A program made the translations under genes and the position numbers. The notes beneath the pieces are model-generated. The model did no database searches, was not told the origin of the DNA, and was given only the letters and a program-made list of their open reading frames with translations. A stretch of 64,000 bases of DNA, from NCBI RefSeq assembly GCF_026624755.1, contig NZ_JAPMXC010000001.1, forward strand, positions 1 through 64,000, in the 5' to 3' direction. The number at the start of each line of letters is the position of its first letter. The stretch's first letter is position 1. Positions 24,257-33,679 of the stretch are shown in pieces. The DNA is from Robbsia betulipollinis (lineage in GTDB: Bacteria; Pseudomonadota; Gammaproteobacteria; Burkholderiales; Burkholderiaceae).

Positions 24257-24793
24257 ATGCACGCTCCTGCCATTCCCCTGACGTCCGTCGAGCTGACGCG
24301 CGATGCCGATGCGCGGCTCTATCGGAAAAACGAAATCGTCGACGTTGCGTTCGCGGCGGCGGATGGCGAGTTGAGCAGTCTGGAAGGGCCGAATGCCTAT
24401 CGGGCCGGCGACGCCCTGGTGAGCGCGGCCACCGGCGAGCGGTGGGTGGTGTCGCGGGAGCGCTTTCTGCAAAAATACCGGCCGCTGCCGCCGCTCGCCA
24501 CCGGTGAAGCCGGCCGGTACCGGAACGTACCGACGCCGGTCTGGGCCAAACGTCTCGCGCATCCTTTTTCGCTGGCGCGTTGCGCCGGCGGCGACGTGTT
24601 GAGCGGCGCCGCCGGAGACTGGTTGCTGCAATATGCGCCGGGGGATTACGGCGTCGTGCAGCAGGCGCGCTTCGCCCGCGTCTACGAACCGCTGGCGCCC
24701 GACGCGGCCCTGGCGACGCCGGCGGCGGGATCGGCGATCCCCGCTCCCTCGACCTGCCAACCGCCGCCCAGCGCGAGGAAGACGTCCACCTGA
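24257..24793 (+). CDS. PGDYG-domain protein
   Basis: A 178-residue soluble protein. The motif APGDYGVVQQARFARVYEPL near residues 135-154 names the PGDYG family, and the upstream GPNAYRAGDALVSAATGERWVVSRERFLQKY block repeats a related 'Y-x-x-G-D ... W-x-V-x-x-x-x-F-x-x-x-Y' pattern, as if two similar modules exist. Function unknown. A TACAAT hexamer (24228-24233) could be its -10. Its last 112 bases overlap the 3' end of the convergent efflux channel gene. Confidence 0.6.
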   Translation: MHAPAIPLTSVELTRDADARLYRKNEIVDVAFAAADGELSSLEGPNAYRAGDALVSAATGERWVVSRERFLQKYRPLPPLATGEAGRYRNVPTPVWAKRLAHPFSLARCAGGDVLSGAAGDWLLQYAPGDYGVVQQARFARVYEPLAPDAALATPAAGSAIPAPSTCQPPPSARKTST

Positions 24794-26190
24794 TCCTGGG
24801 CCACCTTGGCCTCGGCGCCGGCCACTTGCGCGTTGACGTTGGTCAGCGTGCGCGCGGCGTCCAGATCGGCCAGGAAGGATTCGCGTCCCGCGAGGAAAAA
24901 GCGGTGCGTTTCATCCGACGACTGTTCCGCCGAGCGCTGCACGTCGTAGAGCGCGTCCAGCCGCCCCAGGTCCCCCGCGTAGGTGGCGAGACGGCTTTGC
25001 GTCTCGCGCAGCGCATTCAGCACGACCCCGTCGAATTGCGCGAGCGCGATATCGGCACCCGCATGGGCCGCGCGAATCCGGCCGCGCACGCCGTTCGCCG
25101 GAAAGGTCCAGCTGATGAGCGGCCCGAAACCCCAGCGCTGGGTAGGGACGGTGCCCAGGTCGCCACCGATGCCGGTGACGCCCGCGCTCGCGCCAAAGCT
25201 CACGTTCGGATACAGCTCGCCCAGCGCGACGCCGATACGGGCGGTCGCGCCCGCCAGACGCCGTTCCGCCTCGCGGACGTCGGGTCGGCGCCGCAGCAGC
25301 GCCGCGCCGTCGCCGACCGGTAACGGCGTCAGGATGCGCGGCGTGCGCCGGCATGCCGCGATCGATGCCGGCAGGGCGTCGGGGCTGCGTACCAGCAGGG
25401 CCGCGAGTTGGTAACGCGCGACGCGCCGCTGCGCGGCGAAACGCGGCAGGTCGGCGCGCACGCTCTGCGCCTGCGTGACCGAGCGCGTCACGTTCGGTTG
25501 CGCGCCCCGTCCCGCGCTGCGCAGCCGCCTTGCGAGATCGACGCTGCGATTCTGCAGTGCCAGCGAATGGTTCGCGATATCTTCCTCTTCCGCCGCCGAA
25601 CAACTTTCGAAATAGGCGCGCACGACATTGGCGACCACGGTGATGCGCGCGGTGTCGACCGCCGCGCGCACCGCATCGAGGTCCGCCGCGGAGGCTTCGA
25701 CGCCGCGCCGCAGCGTGCCGAACAGGTCGAACTGGTAGGACACCGACAGCCCCGCGTCGCCGACATAGCCGACGGGCAGCTTTTCCGTCATCAGATACTG
25801 CTCGGCGGATTCCTGCGCCCGGTTGATGGTCGCCGAGGCATTCGCCGAAAAACCGCCCTGCGCCTCGGCCACGCCCAGGATCGCGTTCGCGCGTGCGAGG
25901 TTGGCGGTTGCTACCCGCAGATCGTTGTTCGATTTGAGCGCTTCGTTCACCAGCGCATCGAGCGCCGGGTCGTCGTAGAGACGCCACCAGTAGTCGGGCA
26001 CCGCGGCCGCCGAGGCCGCCTCGCCCAGCGTCTTGCCGGCCGCGCCGTCATCCTGTTCGATCAGCGCCCGGGCCGCCAGCGGCTGTTTGACGAGCGCCGT
26101 GTCCGGCACGTGATAATCCGGGCCGATGGTCGTGCAGGCCGCCACGCAGAAGAGGGAGGGCAGCGCCCATAGCGCGCGATGCAGTTTCAT
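24682..26190 (-). CDS. RND-type outer-membrane efflux lipoprotein (NodT family)
   Basis: A 502-residue TolC-fold channel. The signal peptide ends in lipobox VAAC (Cys19), followed by TTIGPDYHVP, the NodT-family opening. The two repeated helical domains show YDDPALDALVNEALKSNNDL and, in the second half, RRPDVREAERRLAGATARIG and AQFDGVVLNALRETQS. It overlaps the periplasmic adaptor gene by 4 bases and should complete the AaeAB-like pump across the outer membrane. The C-terminus overlaps the convergent PGDYG gene. Confidence 0.9.
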   Translation of the reverse strand: MKLHRALWALPSLFCVAACTTIGPDYHVPDTALVKQPLAARALIEQDDGAAGKTLGEAASAAAVPDYWWRLYDDPALDALVNEALKSNNDLRVATANLARANAILGVAEAQGGFSANASATINRAQESAEQYLMTEKLPVGYVGDAGLSVSYQFDLFGTLRRGVEASAADLDAVRAAVDTARITVVANVVRAYFESCSAAEEEDIANHSLALQNRSVDLARRLRSAGRGAQPNVTRSVTQAQSVRADLPRFAAQRRVARYQLAALLVRSPDALPASIAACRRTPRILTPLPVGDGAALLRRRPDVREAERRLAGATARIGVALGELYPNVSFGASAGVTGIGGDLGTVPTQRWGFGPLISWTFPANGVRGRIRAAHAGADIALAQFDGVVLNALRETQSRLATYAGDLGRLDALYDVQRSAEQSSDETHRFFLAGRESFLADLDAARTLTNVNAQVAGAEAKVAQDQVDVFLALGGGWQVEGAGIADPAAGVARAASGASGS

Positions 26191-27122
26191 GGTGTGCCTG
26201 CCGGTGCGGGCCGCGGGTGCACGGAGCGCCCGAAGAAGGGCGTGACGATGGCGCCGTTCGCATCCTCGATGGAGACCGTGGCGGTGCGGCCGGCGATCAG
26301 CCGCACGTTGGCCGGCACCTCGTCGAGCGCGATGCGAACCGGCACACGCTGCGCCAGCCGCACCCAGCTGAATGCCGGATTGACGTTGGGCAGCAGATTC
26401 GACCCCTGCACGCGGTCGCGGTCTTCGATCGCCGACACGATGCTGGTCACATGCCCATGCAGGAATTGCGGCTGCCCCATCACGTGGATCTGCACGCCCT
26501 GACCGATCGCGATTTGCGACAATTTGGTTTCCTCGAAATACCCGTCGACATGGAAGGAGCCGGCATCGACCACCGCCAACACCGGCCGGCCGGCCGTCAC
26601 GAACTCGCCGCGACGCGGCGCGCGGTCGTTCAGGTAGCCGTCGGCGGGGCTGAGCACCACGCTGCGTTGCAGATTGAGTTGCGCCACGCCCACCGCCACT
26701 TCGGCTTCTTCGAGCGAGGCGGCGGCTTGCTGCGCGCGCGACTGACTCTCCTCGAGCACCTCCTGCGCGACGAGGTCGCCGAGCGAGCGGTTGCGGTTGG
26801 CCTCGCGCCGCGCCTGATCGAGCGTGGCGCGGCGCATCGCCACCATCGCCTGCGCCTGGGACAGCGCCAGCCTGAAGCGTGCCTGATCGATGACGAACAG
26901 CACCTGACCGCGTGCGACGGCCTGGTTGTCGCGCACGTCGACGCGGTCGATCAGGCCGCTGACGTCGGGCGCGACCTGCACCACGTCCGCGCGGATGTGG
27001 CCGTCGCGCGTCCAGGGCGCGAACATGTAATAGCGCACGAGATTCCAGAGCACCACGGCGGCGATGGCCACCACGATCAAGGTCAGCAGGACGCGACCGA
27101 TGGAGGAGAGTTTGAGTTTCAA
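26187..27122 (-). CDS. aaeA: HlyD/AaeA-like periplasmic adaptor of an aromatic-acid efflux pump
   Basis: About 311 residues: N-terminal membrane anchor (VLLTLIVVAIAAVVLWNLV, about 10-28), then YYMFAPWTRDGHIRADVVQV, the signature of AaeA-type adaptors, a biotinyl-lipoyl half-motif, a long hairpin (QAQAMVAMRRATLDQARREA) and second lipoyl half. I take the start as TTG 27122, two codons after the DUF1656 stop, because the family starts here; a longer frame upstream only overlaps that gene. Pairs with the FUSC transporter at 27422-29746. Confidence 0.82.
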   Translation of the reverse strand: MKLKLSSIGRVLLTLIVVAIAAVVLWNLVRYYMFAPWTRDGHIRADVVQVAPDVSGLIDRVDVRDNQAVARGQVLFVIDQARFRLALSQAQAMVAMRRATLDQARREANRNRSLGDLVAQEVLEESQSRAQQAAASLEEAEVAVGVAQLNLQRSVVLSPADGYLNDRAPRRGEFVTAGRPVLAVVDAGSFHVDGYFEETKLSQIAIGQGVQIHVMGQPQFLHGHVTSIVSAIEDRDRVQGSNLLPNVNPAFSWVRLAQRVPVRIALDEVPANVRLIAGRTATVSIEDANGAIVTPFFGRSVHPRPAPAGTP

Positions 27123-27126
27123 TTGA

Positions 27127-27339
27127 TCAACCGATGCTGAACGAGTGCGACACGAAAACGACGAGACCGAGAAGGACGATGTAAAGCGCGAGATCGAACA
27201 CCGAGCGATGCCAGACATGACGGTACAGACCCGCGCGCGCGAGTCCTTTGCCCACGAAGAACTGGATGCAATAGGTCACGAGCATCCAGACCAGCAGTTC
27301 CGGCAGGAACACGCCGACGAGATCGAATTCGCCGATCAT
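27127..27339 (-). CDS. aaeX: DUF1656 small membrane protein (AaeX-like)
   Basis: A 70-residue protein with two transmembrane helices (ELLVWMLVTYCIQFFVG and ALYIVLLGLVVFVSHSF) and the MIGEFDLVGVFLPELL opening typical of AaeX/DUF1656. It always travels with AaeA/AaeB-like pairs; its role is unknown. It lies 82 bases after the FUSC gene and 4 before the adaptor start, within one leftward operon. Confidence 0.85.
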   Translation of the reverse strand: MIGEFDLVGVFLPELLVWMLVTYCIQFFVGKGLARAGLYRHVWHRSVFDLALYIVLLGLVVFVSHSFSIG

Positions 27340-27421
27340 CGCCGGACCCCGCGAAAACGCGTGTCATGCGGAGCACAGCGCCGGACGCGGCAGGCGTTGC
27401 GCGCGGGAAACGAGAAACGCG

Positions 27422-29746
27422 TCATGCCGCAGTCTCCAGAGTGGGGCCGCCCGCCACCGGCGCGGTGGCGATCGGGAACAACGACAGGCGCAGCCCGACC
27501 AGCGCATGCAGCGCGCCCCGGCTGTCGGGATCGGACGCCAGCGCCGCGTCGATCCGTTCGGCGAGTTCGGGGGGGGTGGGCAAGCGTTCGCGTGCGTCGA
27601 TGCAGCCCTGGAAATACGCGCGGACACCGGCCAGCACCTGATCGATCGGCATGCGCCGTTCTTCGCGCAGCGTGCGCCGCACATGCTGCAGGTCGAGCGC
27701 GTTGAGGCCCACGCGCAGGTCCCGGAAACTGTCGATCGACGGATGGCGCTGATCGTCGGAGGCACCCAGGCGGGGCAGCAATTGCATCAACCGGTCGAGC
27801 ATCCGCGAGGCCATGTTGTTCTGCGCGACGATCGCGTGCGGCGAGGCGGCGAGCACGATGTCCGACCAGCCGGCCCGCGTCAGGCGGCCGGCGGCCATCT
27901 CGGCACCGAAAGGCCGCGTGATGCGCGTGCAGAGAAAGGCGAACAGCAGGCCGGCGCAACCGGCCATGTTGCTGTTCAGGAACGACGTGAAATTCGCGTC
28001 GTAGGCGCTCTGGATGCTGAGGAAGGTGGCGGTATTGACCGAGGTCAGCATCGTCGCGAGCGTGAAGCGCGGCTGCGGGATCAGCGTGCCGACGCAGATG
28101 AAGGGTACCGCGAACATCAGCACCAGCATCGGAAAATCATGCGCATTGGGCAGCACGAGGAACAGATAGATGCCGGCGAGCACGCTGCTGACCAGCGTCC
28201 AGATGAAGAAGCTGAAGACCTGGGGGGCCGGCTGGTCGAGCGCGGCGAAGAAGCTGCAAGCCACGGCCGCGAGGGTCACCGCGCCGGCGCCGTCGGCCCA
28301 GCCGGTCATGATCCAGATCGCCGCCGCGAGCAATGTCGTGCCGACCGCGGGCAGGACCGACAGGAACATCATCGTCAGATCGATATGCCGCTCGGCGCCG
28401 CCCAGCCGCCAGTGACGCAGGTGCGGACGCCAGGCGGCGGACGTCTCGGTCTCGATCATCTCGCGCAACGCGCGGCAGTCCTGCCACAGGTCGACCATGA
28501 GGCGCAGGCGCCAGAGCAGCGACGACAACAACGCGCGGTCCCAGTTCGGGTTCAGATAGGGCGCGGCGGCGATGGACTGGTCGACGCGTTCGGTGGCGGG
28601 CAGGGCGGCGTTGTCCGGGGTCCCGGGCGCATCCGCTGCATCCGCTGCATCGTCTGCCTTCCCTGCACCCTTCGCATTCCCGTCTTCCTCCAGGGCAAGC
28701 GTCACGGGCATGCCCGTCCACGCCGGCACGTTCGGTACCTCGGCCAGCGCGGGCGCGTCCGGCGCGGCGTCGGCGTCGGGCGGCGCCACGGTGGCGGCGC
28801 CGATGGATACGCCTGCCGCCGAGGCCCGCGTGTCTCCGGGACCGGGCACGCGCATCACCTGCGGCTCCAACGCATCCAGGCGCACGCGCAGGGAGTCGGC
28901 CTCGCGGTCGCGCAGCGCCCCGTCCTTGCTGCCGATCCACTGAGTGATGTCCACCAGCAAACTTTCCAGTTCGGCAGGAATCGCGCCCTGCGCGCGCAGC
29001 GCCGCGAGCGGATCGCCGAGCGCCGAGGCGATCGGCAGCAGCAGCGCCATCCGGCCGCGCAGCGCGTGCGCGCGGCGCAGCACGTCGGGCTGGGTATCGT
29101 CGTAGGCCAGTTGGCTCAACAGGAATTCGAGCCCATTCACCGAGGTCGCCAGGCGTTGCCGCGCGGCCGACAAGTCCTTGCCGACGATGCGTCCGGAGAG
29201 GGTTTCGCGCGCGTACGCCACCGCGTCGTTGAACCAGGCGCCGGTGCGCTCGCCCAGCGCCGCGCCGAGCCGGTTCGGAAACAGGGCGCTGTTGACCGCC
29301 GACGCACAGACGATGCCGAGGATGATCTCCTCACTGCGCGCCACCGCCACATCGAATACCGTCGCGGGATCGTTGACCACGGGAAAGGCGATCAGCGGCA
29401 GCGTATAACCCGCCAGCATGAAGACGTAGCTGCGCGCGGTCCGGTCGGTCAGCGCGAGAAACAGCAGCGAGCCGGTCCAGGTGGCGACGGCGAGGCTCAG
29501 CAGCAATGGGGTATCAACCAGCAGGGGCACGAAAAATACCGCCGCCGACGCGCCCAGCAAGGTGCCCAGCGCGCGATACAGCGCTTTCGAGCGGGTCGCG
29601 CCGACGAAGGGGTTCGATACGACGTAGACCGACGCCATCGCCCAGTACGGGCGCGGCAGTTCGAAAAGCAGGGCGAGATACAGCGCAAGCATTGCCGCAG
29701 CAAATGTCTTGACGGAAAACAGCCAGTCTCTTTTGGATGGATACAT
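27422..29746 (-). CDS. aaeB: FUSC-family (AaeB-like) aromatic-acid efflux transporter
   Basis: A 774-residue inner-membrane transporter with two membrane domains. The first spans residues ~10-180 (FAAAMLALYLALLFELPRPYWA). The second spans ~475-630 (LLAAAIWIMTGWADGAGAVT). A cytosolic stretch between them contains an Ala/Pro/Asp-rich low-complexity linker at about 305-385. This is the FUSC architecture of AaeB, which exports hydroxylated aromatic acids. The preceding marR gene is the likely local regulator. Confidence 0.85.
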   Translation of the reverse strand: MYPSKRDWLFSVKTFAAAMLALYLALLFELPRPYWAMASVYVVSNPFVGATRSKALYRALGTLLGASAAVFFVPLLVDTPLLLSLAVATWTGSLLFLALTDRTARSYVFMLAGYTLPLIAFPVVNDPATVFDVAVARSEEIILGIVCASAVNSALFPNRLGAALGERTGAWFNDAVAYARETLSGRIVGKDLSAARQRLATSVNGLEFLLSQLAYDDTQPDVLRRAHALRGRMALLLPIASALGDPLAALRAQGAIPAELESLLVDITQWIGSKDGALRDREADSLRVRLDALEPQVMRVPGPGDTRASAAGVSIGAATVAPPDADAAPDAPALAEVPNVPAWTGMPVTLALEEDGNAKGAGKADDAADAADAPGTPDNAALPATERVDQSIAAAPYLNPNWDRALLSSLLWRLRLMVDLWQDCRALREMIETETSAAWRPHLRHWRLGGAERHIDLTMMFLSVLPAVGTTLLAAAIWIMTGWADGAGAVTLAAVACSFFAALDQPAPQVFSFFIWTLVSSVLAGIYLFLVLPNAHDFPMLVLMFAVPFICVGTLIPQPRFTLATMLTSVNTATFLSIQSAYDANFTSFLNSNMAGCAGLLFAFLCTRITRPFGAEMAAGRLTRAGWSDIVLAASPHAIVAQNNMASRMLDRLMQLLPRLGASDDQRHPSIDSFRDLRVGLNALDLQHVRRTLREERRMPIDQVLAGVRAYFQGCIDARERLPTPPELAERIDAALASDPDSRGALHALVGLRLSLFPIATAPVAGGPTLETAA

Positions 29747-29773
29747 CGGGGCGGCGTCAGCGAAGGGCGGGGG

Positions 29774-30304
29774 TCACGAAGCGTCGCGCGGGCGGGCGGG
29801 GGCCGGACGTGGCGCGTCGTTCGGCGGTGCCGTAGGATGCGACGCGGCAGCCGGCGCCGCCGACAGCGCGGGAGCGCCGTTGAAGCGGCGCACCACCCGC
29901 AGCGCGATCTCCAGCTCGGTATCGCTGACGCCCTCCAGAACACGGTCGCGCAGGTCGCTGAGCTGGCCTTCGATCGCCACCACCATGCGCTGGCCCGCAT
30001 GGGTCAGCGAAACGATCTTCGCGCGGCCGTCCATGGGGTCTTCGTCGCGTCGCACCAGTTGCGCCGCGCAGAGTTGGTCCAGCACCCTCACCAGTGACGG
30101 CCCTTCGATGCCCACCGCCTGTGCGAGCGTCACCTGTCGCACGCCGTCGTCGCCCAGACGGCCGATCATCAGGAGCGGCAGTGCCGAGGAACTGGAAATA
30201 CCGAAGGCGCTCAGCGCCTGGTCCGCGGTGCGCCGCCAGGCGCGCGCCGAGACGACGAGTTCGGTGCTCAGCGCGAGGTGCATGTGGCGAAGAGGGTCTG
30301 ACAT
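29774..30304 (-). CDS. MarR family transcriptional regulator
   Basis: A 176-residue MarR protein with the winged helix at about 35-110: LPLLMIGRLGDDGVRQVTLA, VGIEGPSLVRVLDQLCAAQ (recognition helix) and RRDEDPMDGRAKIVSLTHAG (wing, 'D-x-R-x-x-x-x-x-L-T-x-x-G'). The last ~35 residues are a Pro/Ala-rich tail not needed for the fold. First gene of the efflux operon, 27 bases before the transporter. Autoregulation and release by phenolic ligands are expected from the family; the palindrome at 30315-30337 is a good operator candidate. Confidence 0.88.
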   Translation of the reverse strand: MSDPLRHMHLALSTELVVSARAWRRTADQALSAFGISSSSALPLLMIGRLGDDGVRQVTLAQAVGIEGPSLVRVLDQLCAAQLVRRDEDPMDGRAKIVSLTHAGQRMVVAIEGQLSDLRDRVLEGVSDTELEIALRVVRRFNGAPALSAAPAAASHPTAPPNDAPRPAPARPRDAS

Positions 30305-30314
30305 GGCGCCATTA

Positions 30315-30337
30315 TAGCTTGATTCGTTAGCAAGCTA
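30315..30337. promoter_or_regulatory. Probable MarR operator
   Basis: Perfect inverted repeat TAGCTTG-N9-CAAGCTA starting 11 bases upstream of the marR start codon. Size and spacing suit a MarR dimer, and the place overlaps where the promoter of the leftward operon must be. Binding is inferred. Confidence 0.6.
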
Positions 30338-30446
30338 TCTAGTGATCGGGATGGCGATGCGTGTTCGCAACGGAAAGATTGGCATGGCGCGCATCGGAAC
30401 CGGGCGGCGTCGATCGTTCGCGCCGGGGCGCTCAAGATCTTGCCGT

Positions 30447-30854
30447 CTATGGATTCATCCGGGTATCGTAGTTCGCCCGCGCCGCCAAAACCTGATCCTG
30501 TTTCGATTCGGCCCAGCGCGCCAACGCGCCCAAGGGCTCGATCAGCGATTTCCCGAGTTCCGTCAACGCATAATCGACCCGCGGCGGAACCGTCGCGAAG
30601 GCGGTTCGATCGACTATGCCGTCCCGCTGTAGTCCCCGAAGCGTCAGCGTCAACATCCGGTGCGAGACGCCGGGAATGCGTCGCATCAATTCGTTGAACC
30701 GCAACGAGCCGGTGGATAGATTGCCGATCGTCATCACGGCCCATTTATCCGCCACGCGGTCGATGATCTGCCCGAGCGCCACGCATTGCGCGGAATCTCC
30801 AACCCGCGACGGTACAACGGGAACCGGAACGGAAGCAGGGTCGTGTCGGGTCAT
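30447..30854 (-). CDS. HxlR family transcriptional regulator
   Basis: About 135 residues with the HxlR winged helix: ALGQIIDRVADKWAVMTIGN ('W' of the family's DKW motif), STGSLRFNELMRRIPGVSHR, MLTLTLRGLQRDGIVDRTAF and VDYALTELGKSLIEPL. The canonical N-terminal cysteine is present in SAQCVALG. I choose ATG 30854; an upstream in-frame start at 30896 would add residues without family similarity. Divergent from the oxidoreductase gene at 31073, the same pairing as E. coli ytfH/ytfG, so it likely represses that gene in response to quinones or electrophiles. Confidence 0.85.
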   Translation of the reverse strand: MTRHDPASVPVPVVPSRVGDSAQCVALGQIIDRVADKWAVMTIGNLSTGSLRFNELMRRIPGVSHRMLTLTLRGLQRDGIVDRTAFATVPPRVDYALTELGKSLIEPLGALARWAESKQDQVLAARANYDTRMNP

Positions 30855-30897
30855 GGCGGCGGACTGAAAGGTGGTTGCCTGGCACGGCGGTCGCAAT

Positions 30898-30981
30898 GAA
30901 CCTTTTTGTTCGTGGGCACATTGCTGTGCGTTCTTACGCCGCCGACGGGAACAATTTTATCATGACGAACATTTTGTTCGT
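30898..30981. promoter_or_regulatory. Divergent promoter region with HxlR-type palindromes
   Basis: A perfect inverted repeat ACGAAC-ATTTT-GTTCGT lies at 30965-30981, and a weaker copy GAAC-N6-GTTC at 30898-30911, with an extra GAAC at 30949-30952. The repeats stand between the hxlR-like and oxidoreductase genes and are the natural binding sites of the regulator. Role inferred. Confidence 0.6.
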
Positions 30982-31072
30982 ATAGCGATGCAAAAGGACC
31001 GAACCGCTTGCAGCGCGACACGTGCGACGGCCCGAGCCATCCACGACAATCCACGACGACGAGGGGTTCATC

Positions 31073-31924
31073 ATGAAAATCGGCATCACAGGCGCATCCG
31101 GTCGATTGGGCGGCGAGGTGTGGGCCCGCCTGCGCGTATCGGCCGCGAATCACGCGTTGATCGGCCTGGGTCGGAAACCTGCTGCGTCCTCGCCCGCGAC
31201 AAACTGGCGCCGGATGGACTACGATCGGCCGGAGACCCTGGGCGCCGCATTTGCGGGACTGGACCGTCTGCTACTGGTGCCAACCCCCGATTTGCAGCCG
31301 GGCGCCCTGGGGCGACAGCTTTGCGCTGCGATCGATGCCGCAGCGGATGCGGGCGTCGGTCATGTCTATCTGCTTTCCGCGCTGCACGCGGCCGGCACCG
31401 CGCATGCCTCGGACCTGACGCGCGGCTATACCCTCGCCGAGCAACGCCTGAGCGAGCGTTGCGCCCATGCCACCGTGTTCAGGACGAGCTTCTATGTCGA
31501 GACCTTCGCGGCCATGGCGAAAATGTCGATTCCCCATGGCACGATGTTCGGGTTGGCCGAAAACAAGGTTTCCTTCATCTCGCGCGGCGACGTGGCAAGG
31601 TCATTGGCCGGTGCGCTGCATGCTGACTCGCTCCCCAGGCGCCACTATGACCTGACAGGCCCGGTCAGCGTGAGCGGTGCCGAACGCGCCGGTCTGGTCG
31701 CTGAACTGTCGGGTCGTCCGATGGCGTTCGCCGTCATGTCGAAGCCGCAACTGCGCGATGCGCTGTCACGGGCGTCCTTACCCGACTTCATCGTCGAATC
31801 GTTGGTGGCCATGCAGGAGACGTTCGCGCAAGGCGCCTTCGATCTGGTTACCGAAGACGTTCTGGCGCTCACGGGACACGCGCCGAAACCGATGAAGGCG
31901 GCGCTTGCGGAAGCCATGCAATAG
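31073..31924 (+). CDS. NAD(P)H-binding quinone oxidoreductase-like protein (QorB/NmrA type)
   Basis: A 283-residue Rossmann protein: MKIGITGASGRLGGEVWARL (G-x-x-G-x-x-G cofactor motif), a 50s LGRKP segment, GLDRLLLVPTPDL, and HVYLLSALHAAG. Overall it follows E. coli QorB (YtfG), an NADPH-dependent quinone reductase of the atypical SDR class. I choose ATG 31073 with GAGGGG upstream. The divergent HxlR regulator supports the assignment. Substrate cannot be read from sequence. Confidence 0.8.
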   Translation: MKIGITGASGRLGGEVWARLRVSAANHALIGLGRKPAASSPATNWRRMDYDRPETLGAAFAGLDRLLLVPTPDLQPGALGRQLCAAIDAAADAGVGHVYLLSALHAAGTAHASDLTRGYTLAEQRLSERCAHATVFRTSFYVETFAAMAKMSIPHGTMFGLAENKVSFISRGDVARSLAGALHADSLPRRHYDLTGPVSVSGAERAGLVAELSGRPMAFAVMSKPQLRDALSRASLPDFIVESLVAMQETFAQGAFDLVTEDVLALTGHAPKPMKAALAEAMQ

Positions 31925-31991
31925 ACGCGATGGCTTCACCCGTTTCCCGGCGGGCGTGGCGGTTTCGCCCGCAGGGGGGGGCGGCCGGGCG

Positions 31992-33401
31992 TTAGGACCA
32001 GTCGGCGTGGAAACTTCCTTCCTGATCGATCCGTTCGAACGTATGCGCGCCGAAGAAGTCCCGCTGTGCCTGCACCAGATTGGCCGGCAGCGTGGCCGAG
32101 CGATAACTGTCGTAGTAGGCGATCGCCGAGGCGAACGCCGGCACCGGCACGCCCGCCTGCACCGCCGCGCTGACCACGTCGCGCAGCGCTTGCTGGTAGT
32201 TGTCCGCGATATCCTTGAAATACGGATCGAGCAGCAGATTCGCGAGCTCCTTGTCCTTCGAGTAGGCATCGGTGATCTTTTGCAGGAAGCGCGCGCGAAT
32301 GATGCAGCCCGCGCGGAAGATCTTCGCGATGGTGCCGTAGTCCAGGTCCCACTTGTACTCGTCCGACGCGGCACGCAACTGCGCGAAACCCTGTGCGTAC
32401 GATACGATCTTGCTCAGGTAGAGCGCGCGGCGCACGGCCTCGACGAAGGCGGCACGGTCGCCCTCGAACGGTTTTTTCGCGGGTCCCGACAGCACCTTGC
32501 TGGCAGCCACGCGCTGCGTCTTCAACGACGACAGCACGCGCGCGAACACCGATTCGGTGATCAACGGCAGCGGCACGCCCAGATCCAGCGCATTCTGACT
32601 GGTCCACTTGCCGGTGCCCTTCTGCGCCGCGCGGTCGAGGATCACGTCAACCAGATGCTCGCCGGTCTTTTCGTCCTTCTTGTCGAAGATCTTCGTGGTG
32701 ATCTCGATCAGGTAGCTGTCGAGTTCGCCCTTGTTCCACTCGACATAGGTCTTGCCCAGTTCCTCGTTCGACAGGCCCAGCACCTGCTTCAGCACCCAAT
32801 AGCTTTCGGCGATCAACTGCATATCGCCGTATTCGATGCCGTTGTGGACCATCTTCACGAAGTGACCGGCACCGTTCGGTCCCATGTAGGCGACACACGG
32901 CTCGCCGTCCGGGGCCTTGGCAGCGATCTCGGTAAGGATCGGCGCCACCAGGTCGTATGCTTCGCGCTGACCGCCCGGCATGATCGACGGCCCCTTCAAC
33001 GCCCCCTCCTCGCCGCCCGAAACCCCGGTGCCGATGAAATGCAGCCCGGATTTGGCCAGCGCCTCATTGCGTCGGATCGTGTCGGTGAAGTGCGTGTTGC
33101 CGCCGTCGATGAGAATGTCGTCCGGCTCCAGCAGCGGGCGCAGCGAATCGATCGTCGCATCGGTGCCCGCGCCCGCCTTGACCATCAAAAGGATGCGCCG
33201 CGGCTTTTCGAGCGACGCGACGAACTCCTCCAGGGTGAACGCCGGAACGAGCTTGCGATCCGGATATTCGGCGATCAGTTCGTCGGTCTTCTCGCGGCTG
33301 CGGTTGAACACGGAGACCGCGTGGCCGCGGCTTTCGATATTCAGGGCGAGGTTGCGGCCCATGACGGCCAGGCCGACGACACCGATGGATTGTTTGCTCA
33401 T
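31992..33401 (-). CDS. gnd: 6-phosphogluconate dehydrogenase, decarboxylating
   Basis: A full-length 469-residue enzyme that oxidises 6-phosphogluconate to ribulose 5-phosphate, CO2 and NADPH in the pentose phosphate pathway. Visible are the NADP motif [15 protein letters not shown], the substrate motif [20 protein letters not shown], the catalytic lysine in [19 protein letters not shown], and the C-terminal [17 protein letters not shown]. Length and motifs match the long, dimeric class. Single gene with SD-like GAGAAGAAG before ATG. Confidence 0.97.
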   Translation of the reverse strand: MSKQSIGVVGLAVMGRNLALNIESRGHAVSVFNRSREKTDELIAEYPDRKLVPAFTLEEFVASLEKPRRILLMVKAGAGTDATIDSLRPLLEPDDILIDGGNTHFTDTIRRNEALAKSGLHFIGTGVSGGEEGALKGPSIMPGGQREAYDLVAPILTEIAAKAPDGEPCVAYMGPNGAGHFVKMVHNGIEYGDMQLIAESYWVLKQVLGLSNEELGKTYVEWNKGELDSYLIEITTKIFDKKDEKTGEHLVDVILDRAAQKGTGKWTSQNALDLGVPLPLITESVFARVLSSLKTQRVAASKVLSGPAKKPFEGDRAAFVEAVRRALYLSKIVSYAQGFAQLRAASDEYKWDLDYGTIAKIFRAGCIIRARFLQKITDAYSKDKELANLLLDPYFKDIADNYQQALRDVVSAAVQAGVPVPAFASAIAYYDSYRSATLPANLVQAQRDFFGAHTFERIDQEGSFHADWS

Positions 33402-33679
33402 CTTCTTCTCCGAGGAAGCTCTGCCCAGTGGAGGGGCTTGTCGATAGGGCGGGCACGCGAAGCCCGGTAGCGCCTGGATGTCCGCCTAGTTCCCTAGTTT
33501 ACTTCAGAAGCGCGCCAAGCATCGGACCCCGCCCGGGCACTTTACAGACACGTCCGATGGCACTGCCGCGTGCTTTGTCCGATATTGGCCGTTGCCCATC
33601 CATCGGATGGCAGAGGCGTCCGCACATGTCCGCAACGACGCCCGTCCGCCATTCTTTCCATTCGACGAGGCCCACACCC

